DNA from: Bryum argenteum
Taxonomy: Eukaryota > Streptophyta > Bryopsida > Bryales > Bryaceae
DNA: 64,000 bases
Direction: 5' to 3'
NCBI GenBank assembly: GCA_037043015.1
Contig: CM073325.1
Location: 10,209,001-10,273,000 of the forward strand
Shown piece by piece: positions 55,892 through 64,000 of this stretch (its first letter is position 1; each line of letters starts with the position of its first letter). The translations under genes were made by a program, and so were the position numbers. Below the pieces are notes generated by a model, which worked only from the letters and a program-made list of their open reading frames with translations, was not told where the DNA came from and ran no database searches.

Positions 55892-56317
55892 TAGTCATAG
55901 TTAGGTTGTTATATCGGACCTATTGAGGTGATCGGGTGACAACAAGGTTGTCATATCGGGCGTGTTGAGGTAATCGGGCGGGCAAAACGGGCGTATAACG
56001 GGTGCCCACCCACCTTGATTGTAGGAGGTATATAATTTTTTGTGGGTAACAAACTTTGCAGTAAAAAGCGTGTGTGGCGTTCCTCGCGGCCCGTACGCGG
56101 CGGCCAAGTGGCTTAGTTTTCACCTAAACCCTTGCCACGTCGTCGTTTTTTTACCTAAACTAAAAGTCAACAGCCGTTTGACCCTTTTGGGCGAGCCACA
56201 ACTCAATCGAACAGTCAAGGCGGACGGGCGGGCAAGCGCCCACCCGGTATGACAACCTTGGGTGACAAATTGGGCGGACAAGTTGTCCTGGGCCTGCCTT
56301 CCAATTTGACAACCTTC
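55892..56317. mobile_element. 426-bp insertion with 10-bp target duplication (MULE-type size)
   Basis: CTCTTCTACA occurs on both sides (55882-55891 and 56318-56327) and only once at the related empty site near 37792. The terminal repeats are poor, though AGGTTGT occurs near both ends in opposite orientation. The interior is GC-richer, with several CGGGCG words. The duplication length suits Mutator-like elements. Confidence 0.7.
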
Positions 56318-56634
56318 CTCTTCTACAGTCTACTATGAATTTTTGAAAGTGGTCTCATAGGTGTTTCTAAAATGGTACTCTAATTTTGCACCCTATAATG
56401 TCCGCTATGAGTACATGCTACTATTGAGTGAAGAAACTATTATGTACCTCTCGGTCAACAAACCTACTGCTCCATTATTGATACCGCTCCAATTTTGGAC
56501 ACTCTCCCCTAGGGACTCCTCTCATGACTGTGAACTTTGTGAACAAGATATGAAGTGAATTGGAAAAACACTCAGGGTACCTCAGAATCTAAGAGTATTT
56601 GAATTCCTAGTTTTAATTGTCAGATAGCACAGTA

Positions 56635-56853
56635 CTAGTGTACTACCCACCTCTCAAAACGGAGAAATCCAGAAACAATAACAGTAGCATCTCGAGTTCG
56701 AATGTGAGCCTCTTGATATTCCCGTTCTTCATGCACAACGTGGAGTTCAGTCGCGAAGAGTTTCGTAGAAAGGCCATTCATTCTTCCGTCTAAGGGAAGT
56801 TCTACTATTTTCAAATCACTTTCCCGCTCTCTCATGTTCAAATAGCTTTCCAT
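56635..56853 (-). CDS. divergent ORF upstream of unit 3
   Basis: Homologue of the 38028-38288 frame; see that entry. It starts at the ATG at 56853 (M-E-S-Y-L-N-M-R-E-R-E) and ends at a stop at 56635. Units 2 and 4 carry only degenerate versions. Confidence 0.25.
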   Translation of the reverse strand: MESYLNMRERESDLKIVELPLDGRMNGLSTKLFATELHVVHEEREYQEAHIRTRDATVIVSGFLRFERWVVH

Positions 56854-57150
56854 TCACACTAAGCTGCGAAGAGAGGTCTGGACAGTTTGTAGAGCTTGGT
56901 ATTGAATAATCAGATTCTTGATTCCTCCGTGGACCCCAAGGAACGTTTAGCACAATCATCGGTTCTTCTGGTCGTTGACTTCCAATTCCTGGGGTAATTT
57001 CCTCCACTTGCAACCTTAACTGATTCCATGAGATACAGAATTCTGCAGATGCGAATACAACTTCGGTGCATCAATTTGTGACCGCCGAGACTTTGTCTGA
57101 ACGTATTTCTCATATGTTGTATCTCTGCTTTGGATTAAGAATTGGGGATG

Positions 57151-58239
57151 ATGGACCTTGAGCCGAATCGGGAGTCGAGGATGGACGAAAGGGCCCTTGC
57201 CATTTTGCAGACTACGGACTTGCTTCAAACCATAAATATCAGAAGTCATGATGAGGAGGGTCAAGGAGAAGAAAACCTGCCAGATTCCGGCCAGAGTTCT
57301 TCGCTTGTACAAGACGGGGACAGCAGGTGCTTTTAAATCTGTCTTGGTGCATTGATTAAGGCATAACTTTGTACAGGGAACTTCGCATTGTGAAGTATTC
57401 TGTCTCACTAGATTTGAAATTCTAAACCCTTCTTAGATACCTGGTGTATGAATTTGTCGTTATTGACCATCACCAGCGATCTGACAATGATGAAGTGGCG
57501 ATGGTGATGGATTGCGGGCACCTGTTGTAGGGATCCATTGGGAACACAGTCTGAGACAAGTGTAGGGACGAGCTTGGAGGAAGCATCTCAGGCTCAAGTT
57601 GTTCTGCCATTACAACTCTTGCTTCAGCTTCCAATCGTGGAACTCGGTCGTCTCCATGTGGATGTCGACACTCCACCCTTCGACGATCTTGGGCGAGCGA
57701 CAAAGCGGGCTGTGATTGCTTCCATGGATAGGCAGGAAGTAATGCATCTAGGTGGTGAGACTCGTCAGAGTGCAAATCACATAATGGCATGCGCTCTTGC
57801 TGTTCTTGCTGAAGGACGTTTCTCCGTGCACCAGATCCAAGCCGGTGTCCGTGGGGCTGCCTCAATTCGCGATCGGCTTCTTGCTGGATCAGTGGAGCTC
57901 GTAGATCTCTTCCCTAATGGCGAAGTGCGAGACATGCACGATAATGTCATGCATATAGAGCTTTTCGCACAGAGGGAGAGGCGAGTCGAACGATTGAATT
58001 CGAGTCGTCTAATGCCTTCAGGTGATCAGCTTGAGAAACGGCTCAACGATTTTTCTGCACATGTCGACCGCCTTGCCGCAAATGCGAGTGAGGCTAGTGA
58101 GGCCACGCAATTCGAGTTTGTGCCGTATTCTATGACCGTCGTGCCATTCTCTGATGATGGATACTATCGCAGAGTTCCTGGTCGTAGACAAAGCACTTAT
58201 GGCAGATATCGGTCTTTTCTGCTTCGCGATATTCCTTGA
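57151..58239 (+). CDS. RING-less paralogue, unit 3, intact frame
   Basis: Exon 1 (57151-57326, ends CAGCAG|GTGC) joins exon 3 (57531-58239, after TGTTGTAG) across a 204-nt intron in phase, giving 294 residues. The start was chosen by alignment with the other units (M-D-L-E-P-N-R-E-S-R-M-D-E-R-A-L-A); an ATG three bases earlier is in the same frame. The region that should hold the RING-CH exon is a short intron containing only its last bases. The exon 3 domain is complete (R-A-V-I-A-S-M-D-R-Q-E-V-M-H-L to R-S-F-L-L-R-D-I-P). It cannot act as an E3 ligase by this finger. A role as regulator or decoy of the full-length protein is speculation. Confidence 0.6.
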
Positions 58240-60578
58240 CCGTTTGAGACTATTGTGTGCTACATTTGTGTAGTTGACTGGAACTGTGATTCGTTCGATT
58301 GTACTGTCGTGGCTATATTTTTAGAGAGGCCTAGAGATGGAAGTACTTGAAAACCACATGACAATGTTGCAATCATAAGTTATGTGATAAGACAATCTTG
58401 TATAGAATCAAATGCCGATCGTCACTTTCAGAGTAGCATAGTTCACCCGAAAATTGCCTTCCTTCTGCGTTACCATTCGAAGCATTACTTATGGAGGAAG
58501 GAACTACGACGTTCATGGTGCTGACATCTCATAAATATTTAACGATGCTCGTCTTAGGCTCTTAGCCTACTGGAACCATGCATCAGTTCGTTGGTAGCAC
58601 CTGTAAGCTTACTATGAGTCCTTATAAAACACACAATCCTCCATTTCATAAAGATGTGCATCGCGGTTTTGAGCATTATGGATTGCTTTCATGAGCAGGT
58701 ACTGAATGCGTGCGTGTAATCTTAGTTTGTGGAAGGTGCCGCAACAATTCGCTGTGTGTGGTCAAGAGTCTGGTTAATAGTGATATGCTCGTCATCTCGG
58801 TTTGAGCTCTAACGAATCTTTATCGTGATCAACCGTTTCTTGTAAAACCTTGGTAGCGTTGAATTTGTTCTCCAGAATGCCGTGTTTCTTGAGCGTCACG
58901 TTCAATTCAGGCTCTAAGAGATGTGCGGCTTGGTCTAAATTGCGCGACAGTCAACATGGAGCGGAATTCGTTCGATGATGGTATAGAAACTTCTTGAGCG
59001 TGGTTGCATGAAGTCATCATCCAAGCCGATGATATAAAGTTTAATTGTCACCTGCGAAGGAGATTCATTCCTCGATCAGTTATGTCAGTTGCGATCACCA
59101 TGAGCTACCTGCGAGGCGAGTACATATCCTCATCCATATTCTTGAGACTCATCTGAATCTCTATCCTACAGTCGAGGCCCACATGGTTGTGCTTCTGTGT
59201 AAAGTCAGCACCTCATGTTGAAGCGAGGGCGGGTCATTTGTTGATGCAGTACAGGTCAGTAGCAATTGGCATGAGCTCGACGAGAGCTTGTTCATTTTCT
59301 CGGTTTTCATGCACACCTTGCAGTTCAGTCACGACCAGTTTCGTGTAGGTCATGTGAAGAGAATTTCAGTCCCGAGTGCTCGAAGTTCGTCAGTCCGAGG
59401 AACGGTTCAGTAGCTCCAAGCAGGAGAGGACTTCGACCTTCAGTTTTTGTTGATTGAACAGTTTTCCGTACCCTTGCCGCTTCCACCTCCAAATATCATT
59501 ATCAATTTAAATAGGATATTAAGTTTAGAATCTATGCTTCCAATTAGTTTAACTAAACTACATACTTTGCATATATACCTGGGAAGATTGAATTTCTTAT
59601 TCCAATGAGCGTGCCAATGTGAGGACACTACTTAGTTAATGACTTATTCTTTTGTTTAAGGAATTATTTGATTTAGAACTAAAAATCATTTTCCTCTCTC
59701 TATTGTCAAGTAATTATCCAATCACATCAAGCTGTCAAGAGAGGCCAAGACTTCACAGAGCCTATTAAAGTCCTTCACTTGTGGGTAGGAACGTTTCCCA
59801 CATGGTTCTTGTTGTCCTTGCTTTTATAGAGTAACTGTTGATTATTTCCAGTTGCAAGCTTGATTGATTCTAATAGATCAAAATCATGTGGAATATAGTT
59901 GTAATGATACAATTTCAAAGGAACAATTTGTTTCAGTCAAGACTTTGTCTGTACATTTATCCTTACTTGAATAGGAAAGCAAATTCTATTTTTGTTTGAT
60001 ACTATATCGTTTTCTTAGCTTAGTGGCATCAGGAGTTCGAATGTGAGCCTCTTGATCTTCCCCTCTTTCTTTCTTACACAACATGCAGTTCAGCCCCGAA
60101 GAGTTTCCTAAACAGGTCATGTGAAAAGACTCTTATACTGATTTTCCTTCTTCCGTCTAAAGGAAGTTCTCTTTCCCGCTCTCTCGTGTTCAAATAGCTC
60201 ACCATTCACATTAAGCTGCGACGAGAGGTCAGGACAGCTTGTAGAGCCTGGTATTGATTCTTGATTCCTCCGGAGACCCATAGAAACTTTTCGCACGTCG
60301 GTTCTTCTTATCGTTCCTTTTCCTGAGGTAATTTCTTCCACTTTGGAACTTCAACTAATTCCATGAGATCCAGAATTCTGCGAATGCGAATATAACTTCG
60401 GAGCAACAAGCTGTGACCGCCGAGACTTTGTCTGCACGTTCTTCTTACCTGATGTATATCTGCATTTGACTAAGAATCCAGGAACAAGTTCGGAGCAACA
60501 ATCTGTGACCGCCGAAACTTTGTCTGCACGTTAATTCTCATTTGTTGCATTTCTGCTTTTGATTAAGAATCGGGGATC
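58240..60578. other. spacer between units 3 and 4
   Basis: The part 58300-59990 matches 61740-63480 closely, showing a recent ~3.45-kb tandem duplication of units 3 and 4. The segment 60030-60340 matches the promoter regions of units 1 and 3. A ~90-bp leader duplication (GACCGCCGAGACTTTGTCTG at 60416 and, with one change, at 60508) precedes exon 1 of unit 4. No gene is supported. Confidence 0.7.
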
Positions 60579-61696
60579 ATGAACCCGAAGCCGAATCGGG
60601 AGTCGAGGATGGACGAGAGGGCCCTTCCTACCGATCTGCAGACAACGGACTTGGTTGGAACCTCAATAATCAGAGGCAATGATGAGGAGGGTCAAAGAGG
60701 TGAGAAAGGAGAAAGACAGAGACAGAGAAAGCAAAGCCTGCCAGATTCCGGCCAGAATTCTACGCTTGGACAAGACGGGGATAGCAGGTGCTTATAAATT
60801 TGTCTTGGTGCACTGATCAAGCCATAATTCCGGACATGGAACTTCGGATTATGAAGTATGCTGTCTCACTAGATTTAAAATTCTAAACCCTTCTTAGATA
60901 ATTACCTGTACAAACTTGTCGTGATTGACCATCAATAGCGATTTGACGATGATGATTTGATGACGGTGGTGATTGATTTTCGGGCACCTGTTGTAGGGAT
61001 TCATTGGGAACACTTCCTGAGACAAGTGTAAGGACAAGCGTCGGGGAAGAATCTCAGGCTCGAATTGTTGTGCCGGTGCAACTATTGCTTCAGCTTCCAG
61101 TCGAGGAACTAGGTCGTCTCCATGTGTATGTCGACACTCCACCCTTCGACGACCTCACGCCAGCGACAAGGCGGTCTGTGATTGCTGCCATGGATAGGCA
61201 AGAAGAAATGCATCTACGTGGTGAGACTCGTCAGAGTGCAAATCACGTAATGGCATACGCTCTCGCGGTTCTCGATGAGCCATCTCCCGTGCACGAGATC
61301 CAAGCTTCTGTCCGTGCGGCTGCCGAGCTTCGCGAAGGACTTCTTGCTGGATCATTGGAGCTCGTAGATCTCGAAAGGCGACACAGGCACGAGAATGTCA
61401 TGAATTTGGAGTTCTATGCAGATCGAGATAGGCGAGTCGTACAACTGAATTCGAGCCGTCTAATACCTTCAGGTGATCAGCTTGAGAACCGGCTCATCAA
61501 AATTTCTGCAGATGTCGAGCGCCTTGCCGCAAATGCGAGTGAGGAACCGAGGCTAAAGCGCATGCTGTTCGAGATTGTGCCGCATTCTATGACTGTCGTG
61601 CCATTCTCTGATGACCGAGATTACCGCAGAGTTCCTGGTCCTAGACAGAGCACATATGGCAGATATCGGGCATTTATACTTCGCCGTATTCCTTGA
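60579..61696 (+). CDS. RING-less paralogue, unit 4, intact frame
   Basis: Exon 1 (60579-60787, ends ATAGCAG|GTGC) and exon 3 (60997-61696, after TGTTGTAG) join in phase across 209 nt, giving 302 residues. Exon 1 has an extra basic insert (G-E-R-Q-R-Q-R-K-Q) compared with the other units. As in units 2 and 3, the RING-CH exon is deleted with the same breakpoints. Exon 3 ends Y-G-R-Y-R-A-F-I-L-R-R-I-P, with R for D in the last motif. The protein family of the exon 3 domain is not recognised. The open frame over two exons, with in-frame length differences in exon 1, suggests it is or was recently translated. Confidence 0.6.
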
Positions 61697-64000
61697 TCAT
61701 TTGGGGAATTGGGGCTATTGTGTGTTACATTTGTGTAGTTGATTAGAGCTGTGATTTTTTCAGTTTGTGCTGGCTATAGTTTAAATAGGGAGGCTTAGAG
61801 ATGGAAGTACTTGAAAACCACAGTCATGACAATGTTGCAATCATAAGTTATGTGATAAGACAATCTTGTATAGAATCAAATGCCGATCGTCACTTTCAGA
61901 GTAGCATAGTTCACCCGAAAACTGCCTTCGTTTTGCGTTACAATTCAAAGCATTACTTATGGAGGAAGGAACTATGACGTTCATGGTGCTGACATGGTGC
62001 TGACATTTCATACATATTTAACGATGCTCGTCTTAGCCTACTGGAACCATGCATCAGTTCGTTGGTAGCACCTGTAAGCTTACTATGAGTACTTCTCAAA
62101 TCACACGATCCTCCATTTCATCAAGGTGTGCATGAATGCATCGCGGTTTTGAGCATTATGGATTGCTTTCATGAGCAAGTACTGAAAGCGTGCGTGTAAT
62201 CTTAGTTTGTGCAAGGTGCCGCAACAATTCGCTGTGTGCGGTCTATAGTCTGGTTAATATTGATATGCTCGTCATCTCGGTTTGAGCTCTAACGAATCTT
62301 TATCGTGATCAACCGTTTCTTGTAAAACCTTGGTAGCGTTGATTTTGTTCTCCACAATGTCGGGTATCGTCAGCGTCACGTTCAATTCAGGCTCTAAGAA
62401 ATGTGCGGTTTTATCTAAAATTCGCGTCAGCCAACATTGAGTAGATTTCACGATTTGATAGTGGTATAGAAACTTCTTTCAAGAGCGGGGTTCCATAGAC
62501 TCGACATCTAAGCCGATGACATACAGTTTGCCACCTGCGAAGGGGATGCACTGCTCGATCAGTTATGTAAGTTGCGATCACCATGAGCTACCTCCGAGGC
62601 GAGTACATATCCTCATCCATATCCTCGAGAATCATCTGAATCTCTATCCTACAGTCGGGGCCCACATGGTTGTGCTTCTGTGTAAAGTCAGCACCTCATG
62701 TTGAAGCGAGGGCGGGTCAATTGTTGTTACAGAACAGGTCAGTAGCAATTGGCATGAGCTGGACGAGAGCCTGTTCGTTTTCTCGTTTTTCATGCACAAC
62801 TTGCCGTTCAGTCACGACCAGTTTCGTGTAGGTCATGTGAAGAGACTATTAATGTAGAGTGCTCGAAGTCCGTCAATCGACTCAATCCCAAGGAACGGTT
62901 CAGTAGCTCCAAGCAGGAGAGGCCTTCCACCTTGAATTTTGCTGATGGAACAGTATTTCGTACGTACCCTTTGAATTCGTAGCCATACTGCTTCCACTTC
63001 CAAAATTTATGATCTGTTCAGGATAAGTTAGAATCTATGCTTCTGGAAATAAGTTTAAACTACTACATACTTAGCATATGTATCCAAGATTGATTTCCTT
63101 ATCCCCAATGAGCGTGCCAGTTTGAAATTTGAAATGTGAGCGCTATTGAGCACAATACTTGGTTAACGGTTTGATTTAATAAGTTAGATTATTTTTCCCT
63201 ATCTTATATGCCGAATAAATATCCATTCTCATCAAGCTGTCAGGAGAGGCCAAGACTTTATAGTATCTATTAAGTTCCTTCACTTGTGGGTAGGAACATT
63301 TCTTGCATTGTTCTTGTTGTCGTTGCTTTTCTAGAGGTGAATACCTTTTCTAGAGGTGAATACTTCTAATTTCAAGCTTGATTGATTCTATGAGATCAAA
63401 ATCATGTAGAATATAGTTGTAATGATTAGCTAGGTTACAAAGGAACAATGCCGAGACTTTGTATGTATATCCTTACTTGATCAGGAAAGTCCGTAAACTT
63501 AGACAATATGTATGGAAACTTGAAAGTAAGATTTGAATCATGTTTGACACTTTGTTTTAAAGAAATGTCAGTATTAAATGTTAATTGATTGACCTCTAAA
63601 AACTTGGAAGTTAAATTCAAATTTTTTTTAATAATATTTTGTTCTCTTAGCTATTTTGAGGCAGTGTTACATGAGAGTTTCTTATTAGATAAGTACTTTC
63701 TTGTTAAATAAGTAAGTACTGATATCTTTATATTTTGAAACTTTTCATTACAAATATTGTGACAAGATAATAAGATTACTACTTTACTTGTAGAAAAGTT
63801 ATTTTTATTTTGTCATAATATCTTCCATTCCACGCAATTCCTAATTTAATCAACATAGCTTTAGCAGAATTGGGCCCTATTACTGTTTTATACGACAAGC
63901 CTACTCTGCATTAACCATCTCTTTCACAAATCTTGGACGGAGAGAACATTCTCAGTTTCTCACTACAAGGACTGAAGTTATATTGGAATTCAACCAAAAA
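61697..64000. other. 3' flank of unit 4, no gene seen
   Basis: The first ~1.8 kb duplicate the flank of unit 3. From about 63480 the sequence is AT-rich and apparently unique. A small duplication (TTTTCTAGAGGTGAATAC) lies at 63328-63364. No coding region is supported to the window end. Confidence 0.6.

Larger units (their letters stand above)
54266..57150. other. spacer before unit 3, duplicate of 36.7-38.6 kb
   Basis: This is AT-rich DNA matching the upstream region of unit 1, with two small insertions (about 55333-55592 and 55892-56317) absent there. No gene is supported apart from the possible divergent ORF at 56635-56853. Confidence 0.7.

Overview
The window looks like nuclear DNA of a plant, most likely a non-seed land plant or streptophyte alga. 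The reasons are split genes with GT..AG introns and TATA boxes, two Ty1/copia elements primed by initiator tRNA-Met, CACTA and other small inverted-repeat elements, satellite DNA, and large transposase-like protein families that I associate with bryophyte, lycophyte and charophyte genomes. The species call is inference. No rRNA, tRNA or CRISPR array was seen.

Region A (1-27.6 kb) is an unusual gene neighbourhood. In order it holds: a MULE-like/SWIM zinc-finger transposase-type gene (+, cut by the left edge); two small genes that encode little more than an ADD (ATRX/DNMT3-type) histone-tail reader (-); a large gene with a ParB/sulfiredoxin-like motif and a basic nuclear-localisation-like stretch (-), whose upstream exon encodes ARTKQTAR, identical to residues 1-8 of mature histone H3; a DDE-like DUF7869-type gene (+); and a small two-exon gene of unknown function (+). 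From about 8.8 to 27.6 kb the introns and intergenic DNA carry some 40 copies of a 20-bp palindrome, consensus CATCGGGCGATCGCCCGATG, which is absent from the spliced coding exons and from the rest of the window. Between the ParB-like and DUF7869 genes lie a 70-bp tandem repeat, a 24-bp minisatellite, a ~17-copy 176-bp satellite and a MITE. My working hypothesis is that this is a large mobile element, or its remains, that handles chromatin through H3-tail mimicry and reading. No outer termini were found.

Region B (27.6-38 kb) is AT-rich. It holds a decayed unit of the Region C family interrupted by a TIR element and a CACTA MITE, two fold-back hairpins, and a 4.63-kb TIR element with TTA target duplications that carries two unrecognised ORFs.

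Region C (38-64 kb) is a tandem gene family in four units. Unit 1 is a three-exon RING-CH (MARCH-type E3 ligase-like) gene whose third exon is split by a young copia element; a second young copia lies in its 3' flank. Units 2, 3 and 4 all lack the RING-CH exon at the same place. Because that exon is symmetric in phase, units 3 and 4 stay open when exon 1 is joined to exon 3. Unit 2 is frameshifted.
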